Positions 1 through 6,718 of a DNA stretch of 9,947 nucleotides are shown here, piece after piece. Position 1 is the stretch's first letter, and each line of letters begins with the position of its first letter. The notes below the pieces were generated by a model. The model worked only from the letters and a program-made list of their open reading frames with translations. It did no database searches and had not been told where the DNA came from. The stretch is taken from positions 1-9,947 of the forward strand of contig JAPUHZ010000150.1 in assembly GCA_027297485.1 (NCBI GenBank). The letters are read 5' to 3'. A program made the translations under genes and the position numbers. This DNA comes from Deltaproteobacteria bacterium (GTDB lineage Bacteria > Desulfobacterota_B > Binatia > UBA9968).

Positions 1-1
1 G

Positions 2-631
2 TTTCTCCAACGGCTTGCCATGGACCTTAACAGCGGCATCTATACTGGTGTCGGCGAGTTCGGGTTGTATCATTTCAACAAAAACGGACGACAGTCGATC
101 ATTCGCTATCCACCGAATTTCGAACCGTTTGTGAAGGCCGTCGACTTGATCGCAAAGGAGGGGTACTGGATTTTGCTACACGCCGAAACCATTGATCCAA
201 AAGGGGCCTCCTATGAAGACAAATTTTTCGCTGGTATTGAGTTGCTGTACAAACGCAATCCCAATCTGAAGCTGATCATGGCACACACATCAACCACCAA
301 TCCCCACAACGTATGGCACATGCTCCAGCTGTATCCTAATCTCATGATCGATTTTAAGATTGTTAAAAGGCTCAAGCACTGGTGGTACACAGAACCGGTA
401 AACAACGCGAAACGGGAACTGCACGAGGATTGGGCGAAGTTGTTCGAGGAAATGCCCGAGCGCTTCATGGTGGGAACGGATGATAAGTTTTTCCGCCGAG
501 GAATGGACGCTGAGAAATACAAGAGAAAAAATGGACGAATGAGAAAGGTGCTGGGTACATTGAACCCGAAGACCGCGCGGATGATTGCTTACGAAAACGC
601 CAAGAGACTATTTGGCAAGAGCACGCCTTAA
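2..631 (+). CDS. Amidohydrolase-family (TIM-barrel) metal-dependent hydrolase, 3' part
   Basis: The reading frame is open from the first bases of the window, so the true start lies outside and the Met codon at 20 is probably internal. About 209 residues are visible, ending in TAA at 629-631. Visible motifs fit the amidohydrolase-2 (PF04909-like) family: a GVGEFG strand end near 47-64, LLHAE with its His codon at 179-181, IMAHTS with its His codon at 284-286, and MVGTD with the Asp codon at 479-481. In this family the His residues and the late Asp sit at the metal/catalytic site of the barrel, and members hydrolyse or decarboxylate small molecules. The substrate cannot be read from the sequence. 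The N-terminal half, including the usual HxH motif, is not in view. No terminator with a T-run follows the stop. I am fairly sure of the superfamily and not of the function. Confidence 0.75.
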   Translation, partial: FLQRLAMDLNSGIYTGVGEFGLYHFNKNGRQSIIRYPPNFEPFVKAVDLIAKEGYWILLHAETIDPKGASYEDKFFAGIELLYKRNPNLKLIMAHTSTTNPHNVWHMLQLYPNLMIDFKIVKRLKHWWYTEPVNNAKRELHEDWAKLFEEMPERFMVGTDDKFFRRGMDAEKYKRKNGRMRKVLGTLNPKTARMIAYENAKRLFGKSTP

Positions 632-1028
632 GTTCGCGAATGAGTAGTGAAAATCTAGAGTTAGACATGAGTATTGACTTGTCCAGATAGTGTCTGACCA
701 AAAAATGTAGCTGCCGCCTGCTCTCATCTCTAGAAAAGCCGATAGGGGCTTTCGAATGGTTCCTGGTGTCGGACATAGTAATCGGAATTTGGCCTTTTGG
801 GCAGCCGATGTGCTCTTTGGTAGCAAGTCCCGCTAGAGAATGGGTAGGGTTTGACATCCGGGAAAGGGAGATTGCGGTTACTCTAGCGAATGGTCAATGA
901 GAATCATATTTTCTTAGACTGATCTGTAACTTTTTATTCCCTAAAACGTCTAATAGTAAGAAAGAGAAGCAGTCGGCGGGCTATTTTTTCCTGCTGCGAC
1001 AGTACTTTTTTGATGCGGGGGGACAATT
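632..1028. other. Gene-free interval between the amidohydrolase and the 149-aa protein gene
   Basis: I see no convincing gene here on either strand. Minus-strand open frames crossing it have no recognisable motif and overlap the end of the amidohydrolase. A small hairpin, AAAGCC (735-740) with GGCTTT (747-752), is present but no T-run follows it. The stretch from about 885 to 965 is AT-rich and could contain the promoter of the following gene, but I found no clear -35/-10 pair. Confidence 0.4.
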
Positions 1029-1478
1029 TTGAACACACAAGAACAGATGATGGGTTCTCTGTTTCAGCCGGATACGCTTCTCGCGGAGAGTGTTCTGGAG
1101 ACTGCACGCAGCAAGCTCCATCTGGAGCCAGAAAAGGATCTAATGATGTCGGTTTTGGAGGATGCCGTGTATTGTTTTCAGAAGAACATCTTTGCCCAAA
1201 CAGTGAAAGAAACGGTGCTATTTCAAGAGGCGGAGGATTGGATTCTAGAGGAGAGTAGCCATTGGCTCTTTTCTTTCGAAAATATCTGCGAAACCCTAAA
1301 TATAGATCCCAAATACCTGCGCAAGGGATTGATCGACTGGAAGCGAAGGAAGCTAAAAGACCATCGCAAGGTCAACAAAAGATATCGGACAATTTCAAAA
1401 CCGCCTGTAAGCCATTCATTTCTTAAAACGTCTACGAGTGATGGGGAGCAAGCGTTTGCTGAGGCTTTGACAGCATAA
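1029..1478 (+). CDS. Conserved hypothetical protein, 149 aa
   Basis: I do not know its function. I chose the TTG at 1029 as start because a G-rich ribosome-binding site (GGGGGGA, 1017-1023) lies 5 nt upstream; in-frame ATG codons at 1047 and 1050 are alternatives. The protein is soluble, with no signal peptide or membrane segment. Residues about 34-74 form an amphipathic helical segment (EKDLMMSVLEDAVYCFQK, then LFQEAEDWI). Residues 79-108 (WLFSFENICETLNIDPKYLR) look like a small helix-turn-helix of the type seen in sigma-factor region 4 or sigma-like proteins, followed by a basic stretch (KRRKLKDHRK). From memory, similar proteins with the pattern 'LEDA..CFQK ... FSFENIC..L..DP.YLR' occur in several environmental Gram-negative phyla, so this looks like a real family. 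DNA binding is an inference from the fold-like pattern. The next gene starts 49 nt downstream and may share the transcript. Confidence 0.75.
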   Translation: MNTQEQMMGSLFQPDTLLAESVLETARSKLHLEPEKDLMMSVLEDAVYCFQKNIFAQTVKETVLFQEAEDWILEESSHWLFSFENICETLNIDPKYLRKGLIDWKRRKLKDHRKVNKRYRTISKPPVSHSFLKTSTSDGEQAFAEALTA

Positions 1479-1527
1479 GGTTGAGATCCTCTGAGTCGTT
1501 GCACGTATGGCGTGTAAAGGAGGGATT

Positions 1528-1863
1528 ATGAACCGCGTCCTTATTACATTTGCTGCATTTTTGCTCATGGTAACCTCTCTCGGTTGCTCCGCCCCCCTAA
1601 CCACAAGAGAGAAGGGGGCTGCAATCGGAACGCTGGGTGGCGCCGGGTTAGGCGCTATCATTGGAAGCGCCACCGGAAACGCTGGGGCAGGGGCCGGTAT
1701 CGGCAGTTTGATTGGCCTTGGGGCCGGGGCCCTTATCGGGGATCAACTCCAAGGCCAGGAGCAGACACAAGCCCAGCAGCAAGAGCAGCTTGAGCAGAAC
1801 CAGGCGGAACTCGATCGCCAAAGAAGAGAACTCGAGAGACTCAAACAGCAACGTGAGTATTGA
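1528..1863 (+). CDS. Glycine-zipper envelope lipoprotein with Gln-rich coiled coil, 111 aa
   Basis: The start at 1528 is preferred over the in-frame ATG at 1507. It has a strong ribosome-binding site (AAAGGAGGG, 1516-1524) and it places a hydrophobic signal sequence directly at the N-terminus. Residues 1-19 form a signal peptide ending in TSLG before Cys20. The lipobox is imperfect, with Ser instead of Leu at -3, so lipidation is likely but not certain. Residues 30-71 are a glycine-zipper segment with repeated GxxxG spacing (GTLGGAGLGAIIGSATG and onward), which in this family packs into membranes. Residues 74-110 are Gln/Glu/Arg-rich and predicted coiled coil. Glycine-zipper lipoproteins of this size are common outer-membrane-associated proteins of Gram-negative bacteria, often tied to envelope stress. 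The specific role here is unknown. Confidence 0.85.
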   Translation: MNRVLITFAAFLLMVTSLGCSAPLTTREKGAAIGTLGGAGLGAIIGSATGNAGAGAGIGSLIGLGAGALIGDQLQGQEQTQAQQQEQLEQNQAELDRQRRELERLKQQREY

Positions 1864-1876
1864 TGAATTGCCTACC

Positions 1877-1892
1877 CCGCGGCCTGCCGCGG
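1877..1892. repeat. Short GC-only hairpin
   Basis: CCGCGGC (1877-1883) pairs perfectly with GCCGCGG (1886-1892) across a CT spacer. It lies 14 nt after the lipoprotein stop codon. A second GC palindrome, AACCCC/GGGGTT around a GCG centre (1897-1911), follows at once. There is no T-run, so these are not canonical intrinsic terminators, although they could slow transcription or protect a 3' end. Confidence 0.6.
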
Positions 1893-1945
1893 CCACAACC
1901 CCGCGGGGGTTCCCACCGGGTAGACGCGGCAGTTCTCCCCTTTGC

Positions 1946-1976
1946 TCGACCGCGGGGTTTCAAACCCCGTGGTCGA
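1946..1976. repeat. 15-bp palindromic hairpin in convergent intergenic region
   Basis: The arms 1946-1960 and 1962-1976 pair at all 15 positions (one is G-T) around a single central C. The right flank is TATAATTTG, only weakly T-rich. The hairpin lies between the convergent lipoprotein gene and sigma-54 activator gene, so it may act as a bidirectional terminator or be a dispersed palindromic repeat. Copy number in the genome would decide. Confidence 0.7.
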
Positions 1977-2035
1977 TATAATTTGATGGGCTGGTTAGAG
2001 TAACCAGGGTTTTCTAAACGGACGGTCTGCTCACA

Positions 2036-2106
2036 TCTAAACGAAGTTAACGAAGATGGAGTTGGCAGCCAGAAAAGCCTCGGAGGTGCTCCTCTTTTTC
2101 TTTCAT
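2036..2106 (-). pseudogene. Decayed fragment of the hemW 3' end
   Basis: On the minus strand this segment matches the last part of the intact hemW gene in the same window (6718-6799), including the stop codon. By hand, 2036-2073 agrees with 6718-6755 at 33 of 38 positions, and 2080-2106 agrees with 6773-6799 at 23 of 27. Between these blocks the fragment has 6 nt where hemW has 17, a net loss of 11 nt that breaks the frame. The fragment can still be read as LAANSIFVNFV-stop against LVANSIFVSFV-stop in HemW. Similarity ends at 2106, only 24 nt from the stop codon of the sigma-54 activator. No upstream hemW sequence remains here. It is non-functional as a gene and looks like the scar of a duplication or of a lost hemW copy. 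Confidence 0.8.
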
Positions 2107-2129
2107 CTGAAAAGATGGGCAAGGGTTAA

Positions 2130-3506
2130 CTATTCAGTTTGTTTGATGCCGTATTTCTTGAGCTTGCGATAGAGACTGGCCCTGGAGATACCAAGCTGCT
2201 TTGCTGCTTCGGAGACATTGTTTCCAAGGTGAGAAAGTGCCTCGATGATAGCCCTTCGCTCCAACTCTCTGATAGGAACAACTCGCGGTGGAAGCGTGGT
2301 GGAAGCGATGGATCCCTGCGGTTGCTCAATAGGAGGCATAGCATGGCTCCGTCCGAATCTGATCTCTTCTGAGAAGATTTCTGGACCGATCACTTTACCC
2401 GCCGATAAGACCCCGGCTCGTTCCATCGCGTTGCGTAGCTCACGCACGTTGCCAGGCCAGTTGTAGTTCAATAGCAGACTTTCTGCCTCCGGGGATAGAC
2501 GCTTTCTTGGCCCTCCTGCCCTTCTGGTCGCAAAGGTGTCGAGAAAGTGCTGCGCGAGCGGGAGCACATCCTCTTTCCGCTCCCGCAAGGGGGGAAGATT
2601 AATAGAGAAAGTATTGATCCTGTAATAGAGATCCTGGCGGAAACGCCCGTTTTCAATTTGTTGAATGAGGTCTTGATTGGTGGCCGCAACGATCCGGACA
2701 TCGACCTGGATCTGATTTTGGCCGCCCACAGGCTCGATCTGCTGCGTCTCCAAGACCCGCAGGATCTTTGCCTGGGTGTTCAAAGGCATATCCCCGATTT
2801 CGTCCAGGAACGCTGTACCATGATGAGCCAACTCGAATTTGCCGATTCTCTTTTCTGTTGCTCCCGTAAAGGAACCTTTCTCATGCCCAAAGAGCTCACT
2901 CTCAAGCAGAGTCTCTGGGATGGCAGCACAATTGATAGCCACAAACGGTTCCGCAGAACGGCGTCCGGACTGATGAAGAAGCTTTGCAATCACCTCTTTC
3001 CCGGTCCCGTTTTCCCCCTGAATCAGAACACTACTAGGGATGTCCTTAATTATATCAATTAAGGCAATAACCTGTTGCATATTTTCGTTGCGGGTCGTTA
3101 TCGATAGAAGATCTTTTACAGCTAATACCTGTCCCCGCAGCTCTGGAATAACCCGCTTCAAGCTGTCAAGGAGACGGGCCAGGTCTTTGTTCTCATCCCC
3201 TGTCAGAAGAACGTGATCCGCACCCTTCCCCATTTGGCCAGTCCTACCGGTACGAGCGCCTGAATCAGTACCTAAACCCACCACGGGAAGCTTTGGCCAC
3301 ATCCTACGAATCTTTTTTAGTGTCTCCATTCGGCTTGAGGAGAAGGGGTCCCATTCCATTAAAACGGCTGCGTAAGGTTTCGTGCTCACGGCAATGAGAT
3401 CGTCGTCTGAGGGAATTTGCTCCACATTTATACCGAGGTCATGCAGCGCAATAAGAAGTGATCTGTATCTTTTCGAGTCACCGATCATTAGAAGTTGTTT
3501 CAACAT
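2130..3506 (-). CDS. Sigma-54-dependent transcriptional activator with degenerate receiver domain (NtrC family), 458 aa
   Basis: Three domains are visible. Residues 1-125 resemble a response-regulator receiver, but the site expected to carry the phosphorylated Asp reads AVLMEWDP with Glu51, the usual acidic pair is reduced to Asp10, and the conserved Lys is replaced near Thr102. Residues 135-365 are the AAA+ domain: Walker A GENGTGKE (164-171), the sigma-54 contact loop as GSFTGA (211-216, a variant of GAFTGA), Walker B TAFLDEIGD (231-239), sensor I AATN (274-277), the arginine-finger region FRQDLYYRIN (289-298) and sensor II WPGNVREL (350-357). Residues 417-453 are a Fis-type helix-turn-helix. 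The family binds enhancer DNA and uses ATP to open sigma-54 polymerase promoters. No clear ribosome-binding site precedes the ATG, which fits the almost leaderless promoter proposed just upstream. The gene is divergent from the 898-aa exported protein gene, a possible target. Confidence 0.93.
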   Translation of the reverse strand: MLKQLLMIGDSKRYRSLLIALHDLGINVEQIPSDDDLIAVSTKPYAAVLMEWDPFSSSRMETLKKIRRMWPKLPVVGLGTDSGARTGRTGQMGKGADHVLLTGDENKDLARLLDSLKRVIPELRGQVLAVKDLLSITTRNENMQQVIALIDIIKDIPSSVLIQGENGTGKEVIAKLLHQSGRRSAEPFVAINCAAIPETLLESELFGHEKGSFTGATEKRIGKFELAHHGTAFLDEIGDMPLNTQAKILRVLETQQIEPVGGQNQIQVDVRIVAATNQDLIQQIENGRFRQDLYYRINTFSINLPPLRERKEDVLPLAQHFLDTFATRRAGGPRKRLSPEAESLLLNYNWPGNVRELRNAMERAGVLSAGKVIGPEIFSEEIRFGRSHAMPPIEQPQGSIASTTLPPRVVPIRELERRAIIEALSHLGNNVSEAAKQLGISRASLYRKLKKYGIKQTE

Positions 3507-3515
3507 GAGACAAAT

Positions 3516-3544
3516 ATTCTAATCTAAACTGTCTTTATTGGCAA
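3516..3544 (-). promoter_or_regulatory. Sigma-70-type promoter of the sigma-54 activator gene
   Basis: Read on the minus strand, TTGCCA (3544-3539) and TAGAAT (3521-3516) each match the -35 and -10 consensus at 5 of 6 positions with an ideal 17-nt spacer. The expected transcription start is near 3509, only about 3 nt before the ATG at 3506. A perfect 8-bp palindrome, GTCTAGAC (3545-3552), abuts the -35 box and could be an operator. Confidence 0.55.
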
Positions 3545-3826
3545 GTCTAGACAAGCTTTTTTCATGTATTTCCTTATTCTTATAGTTGGAAAATACGATC
3601 TATGTCTCATTTTAGTCCATATTTGTATCAATTTGTTACACAGCACCCATCCATACTAATTACCCTCTGCACGATGAATTAAGAAAATCACTTGGTATTT
3701 CAGCAGATTATGGGTCCGATCACCCAACACAAGAACGATTGGCATAGAAGCTGCTCTCCTTCCTTCCAAGATATTATTTAGGAGCGGTGGTACTGGCGGC
3801 ACTTCACAATATTTTAAATGCCGGCA

Positions 3827-3841
3827 GGCCAATGTCAGGCA
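3827..3841 (+). promoter_or_regulatory. Weak candidate sigma-54 (-24/-12) promoter for the 898-aa protein gene
   Basis: GG at 3827-3828 and GC at 3839-3840 have the required 10-nt spacing, within AGGCCAATGTCAGGCA. The core GG and GC are present, but the TGGCAC and TTGCA flanks match poorly. A start near 3851 would leave a leader of about 24 nt before the ATG at 3875, which carries the ribosome-binding site AAGGGAGAG. A chance match is quite possible. Confidence 0.2.
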
Positions 3842-3874
3842 CACTGCTCTGAACAAATGAAGGGAGAGTAGAAA

Positions 3875-6571
3875 ATGTACAGTACAGTATTGGATAACCG
3901 CGCTCATGCGCAGGGCAAAGGCGTGTACGATATGCTGTTGATGACAATCATTATCTTGATTACTTTATCGGTGGCAGTCAACAGTTTCGGACAAGCCTTA
4001 CTGAATCCGAATCAGATTAAGGGTGTAATCGAGTTTACAAATACCAATCCAGCCATTCTGGAAATCCTCAGCCGGTCTGGTGGAAACGAGGGGTTCAGGA
4101 GGGCTTACATCTACGCGAACAGTATCGGTGTATCGCCACCGCTGAACAACTACTCGTTTCCTACTGCCGACACAGGCACTAGTATCGGCTACGAGATCAC
4201 GGTGGAGTCTTCTGAGGAAGGGATCCCGTATCGTGTCATGGTCTATTCGTATCTCGAGGATTGGGGAGATCTCTACTATTTTAACCCTTTGGAGTCAGCG
4301 CCGGTATTTCCTGAGCCGAGTGCGGATGTCAGCCTAGACTTCCGCCAGTGTGCCGGGCTCCTGGACATTCACTTCGTCGGTGCCGACGGCGCTCCGATTT
4401 CCGTAGAGGGGGGGAGCATCTATGCTTCGAGGGAAACCACACCCGGTTCGAACATCTTTACCTTCCAGGCTTATGATTGGTCCATTCCCAACGGCTCCGA
4501 ACAGGAGTACCTGGTCGTACATGGGGACGGGTCACTCTATCGCGTCGACGTCTACTTTCAAACCGGCACGGACCCTTACTCCGACCAGGTTAGACTCTTG
4601 GGGCGGGAATTCGTAAACGTGCAATGCGATCAGATTGTAGAACTGGCCTTTGCGGTGCCTCCACCGGAGAATCTGGGGGAGATCATCGGACTAGTGGACA
4701 TGGAAGGCGAAGATGAGCTCAGGATCTGGGATCTGACGCGTATGCAGGCGTTCGGCGGTCCCCTAAGGAACTATCGTTACGACACGGTGATGGATTCCCC
4801 CTCTCAGGGGAGCTTTGCGATGGAAAATCTGGTCCCGTCGGAAGCGGAATCGCCACCACGTCCCTACTGGCTGATCGGTGATATGGCATTCCGTACCGGC
4901 TATCGAACGGAGTATTTCCGTACCCCCTATCTGAGATCAATCTATGTAGGAGCCGGCGAGACAGTTGACCTGCAGGACACGTTCGTCATGAATCCCGGTT
5001 ACGTCAACGGTAAGATTCTTCTGGCAGGACCTCCTGACGGAGGCGCCGGCTCTTGCCTGACCGAGCTTTACCGGGATGCGGACCAAGATTATGACCAAAA
5101 CGGGATACCCGATAATATCTGGCTCACCAGCTCTCACGTTGGTGCCTCGGGCACGAGCAAGCTTGCACCTTTGGCTACTATGAGTTCCTGGGGAGGTGCG
5201 GTCCGGGTCGGCTTCGAAGGAGGTTACAACCCCGCTACCGGTAATTTCGAAGGTGACTATGAAATGGCCCTGGGGGGCCTGAAACAGGAATCCTCCATCT
5301 GGAGACCCGACGACCTGACTTTGCACTTCAGAAACTTCACTCCCACCCAGCCAGACACCTACCAGTACTCATATCTTCGGGTCATCAACAGGAACATTGG
5401 AGAACGTGAAATCGTCCCTGGGGAAGCGCTCCAGGTCGCCCACGCTTACTGCCTCAGCGAGACACGACTTTCCTTCCGGTCCCTATCCGGAACTATCTAC
5501 TCTCCCCGGGTTTGGGCCTCAGGGACTTTCAACGGCATTGATTTCCAAGGAAACTCTGCGAACTACTCTGCGGGGTTGTGGTACGCGAGCGGAACCCCAA
5601 CCAGTCTAAGTTCCGCTTCGAGTCAGGGTCAGGTGATCATGTGCCTGCCGGAAGGCGTCTACACGATGACACCAACCGTGACGGCGGTAAATCCAGGCGG
5701 GGGGACCAGTTACACCGAACTGCCGCCCGTCACCGTGAAGGTCGGCTGCGAGCAGGTGATCGAACTGACCCCGGAGCTGCAGATCAATCTCCTCAACGAT
5801 CTGCCCAAGGAAACCTCAGAGGCTATACTCCCGGTGTCCGGGTCGGTCAGCAGCGCCAACGAGGTGGCGGAAATCTCAGTTTCGTTGAACCAAAGGTCTC
5901 CACGGGTCATCTGCAGTAACTGCGGTAAAGATCCGGAATTCTCTACCGAGATAGCCCTGGAGGAGGGCGACAACGAAATCACCGTATCGGCCCTGGATGA
6001 GGTGGGCAACGTCGCCTCGGTGAAAACATCCGTTCACTTTACGCCTGCAGCACCGATCGACGATCCGGCACCAGTCGTGGAGGACGAGCCGGTTGTCAGT
6101 ACCTTCGGCAAGGTTACCGGGGGAGGATTCATCCTCGATGAAACCAAGAGAAGGCACAGTTTTGGGTTTAACGTTCATTACGATGACAAGGGTCATGCCA
6201 CAATGAAGGGTCAACTGCAATTTGTTGATCACGATGGAAACATGAACTTCCATGGTAATGAAGTTTCCACCCTTGTGGTCGACGAGAACGAGGCTGTATT
6301 CACCGGTTCGGGTTGGCTAAATGGCTTGGAAGGATACACTTATAGGGTCGAAGTAGTGGATAATGGCAATCCGGGTCGGGGGAACGATACCTTTTCCATC
6401 GAAATTACCGAAGAAGATTCCGACTTGGTCATCTCCGTTGCCAGTGGGACCCTTGCTGGTGGAAACATCACAGTCCATGAAGTGAGAGCAGAGGTCAAGA
6501 AGGCGAAGGATGAGGCAGAGGTTGCAAAGACAAAAACAGCAGCAAAAAAAGGAAAGGGAGGGAAAAAATAA
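3875..6571 (+). CDS. Large exported multidomain protein with Ig-like and post-COAP-like C-terminal domains, 898 aa
   Basis: I do not recognise the whole protein. The ATG at 3875 has a good ribosome-binding site (GGGAGAG about 8 nt upstream); a Met at residue 20 is an alternative start directly before the hydrophobic segment. Residues 20-41 (LLMTIIILITLSVAVNSFGQA) look like a signal peptide. Residues 45-260 and 265-630 are beta-rich and contain two similar segment ends, VNVQCDQIVELAF (248-260) and VKVGCEQVIELTP (621-633). Residues 401-413 (DADQDYDQNGIPD) match a thrombospondin-type-3/EF-hand-like calcium loop. Residues 632-724 look like a bacterial Ig-like domain (NEITVSALDEVGNVAS). Residues 745-868 resemble the domain I know as post-COAP-1 (TGGGFI, FGFNVHYD, GQLQFVDHDG, VDNGNPGRGNDTFSI). 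The tail (874-898) is Lys/Ala-rich, with no LPXTG or PEP-CTERM signal. Eight Cys, all after the signal peptide, fit an extracytoplasmic protein. A surface or matrix role is inference. Confidence 0.85.
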   Translation: MYSTVLDNRAHAQGKGVYDMLLMTIIILITLSVAVNSFGQALLNPNQIKGVIEFTNTNPAILEILSRSGGNEGFRRAYIYANSIGVSPPLNNYSFPTADTGTSIGYEITVESSEEGIPYRVMVYSYLEDWGDLYYFNPLESAPVFPEPSADVSLDFRQCAGLLDIHFVGADGAPISVEGGSIYASRETTPGSNIFTFQAYDWSIPNGSEQEYLVVHGDGSLYRVDVYFQTGTDPYSDQVRLLGREFVNVQCDQIVELAFAVPPPENLGEIIGLVDMEGEDELRIWDLTRMQAFGGPLRNYRYDTVMDSPSQGSFAMENLVPSEAESPPRPYWLIGDMAFRTGYRTEYFRTPYLRSIYVGAGETVDLQDTFVMNPGYVNGKILLAGPPDGGAGSCLTELYRDADQDYDQNGIPDNIWLTSSHVGASGTSKLAPLATMSSWGGAVRVGFEGGYNPATGNFEGDYEMALGGLKQESSIWRPDDLTLHFRNFTPTQPDTYQYSYLRVINRNIGEREIVPGEALQVAHAYCLSETRLSFRSLSGTIYSPRVWASGTFNGIDFQGNSANYSAGLWYASGTPTSLSSASSQGQVIMCLPEGVYTMTPTVTAVNPGGGTSYTELPPVTVKVGCEQVIELTPELQINLLNDLPKETSEAILPVSGSVSSANEVAEISVSLNQRSPRVICSNCGKDPEFSTEIALEEGDNEITVSALDEVGNVASVKTSVHFTPAAPIDDPAPVVEDEPVVSTFGKVTGGGFILDETKRRHSFGFNVHYDDKGHATMKGQLQFVDHDGNMNFHGNEVSTLVVDENEAVFTGSGWLNGLEGYTYRVEVVDNGNPGRGNDTFSIEITEEDSDLVISVASGTLAGGNITVHEVRAEVKKAKDEAEVAKTKTAAKKGKGGKK

Positions 6572-6593
6572 GGAATACGTAAAATCCATAAAG

Positions 6594-6633
6594 AAAAAGC
6601 CCGCGGTGTCCTCAGACATTGCGGGCTTTTTTT
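6594..6633. terminator. Bidirectional intrinsic terminator
   Basis: AAAAAGCCCGC (6594-6604) pairs perfectly with GCGGGCTTTTT (6621-6631). The stem continues through two G-T pairs and four Watson-Crick pairs to a CTCA loop (6611-6614). Seven T residues (6627-6633) follow on the plus strand. On the minus strand the stem is also followed by a T-rich stretch. It lies 22 nt after the stop of the 898-aa gene and 85 nt past the hemW stop, so it can serve both convergent genes. Confidence 0.93.
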
Positions 6634-6718
6634 AGGCCTAGTTTAGACCAGTGTCATGCTTGAGCTTTTAACTATAGAATACGGCAGAAAAGATACATCT
6701 AAGCGGCACCTTCAACTT

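Noticed and set aside
735..752. AAAGCC/GGCTTT hairpin as a terminator for the amidohydrolase gene
   Set aside because: The stem is only 6 bp, lies more than 100 nt after the stop, and has no T-run after it on either strand.
691..776. TGTCTGACCA near 691 and TGGTGTCGGACA near 765 as ends of an insertion sequence
   Set aside because: The inverted match is short and imperfect, needs a 2-nt gap, and encloses no transposase or recognisable element.
465..857. 130-codon minus-strand open frame
   Set aside because: It overlaps the amidohydrolase end, shows no motif, and its composition is that of a shadow frame.
2547..3062. 171-codon plus-strand open frame
   Set aside because: It is antisense to the conserved AAA+ domain of the sigma-54 activator, whose motifs are unambiguous.
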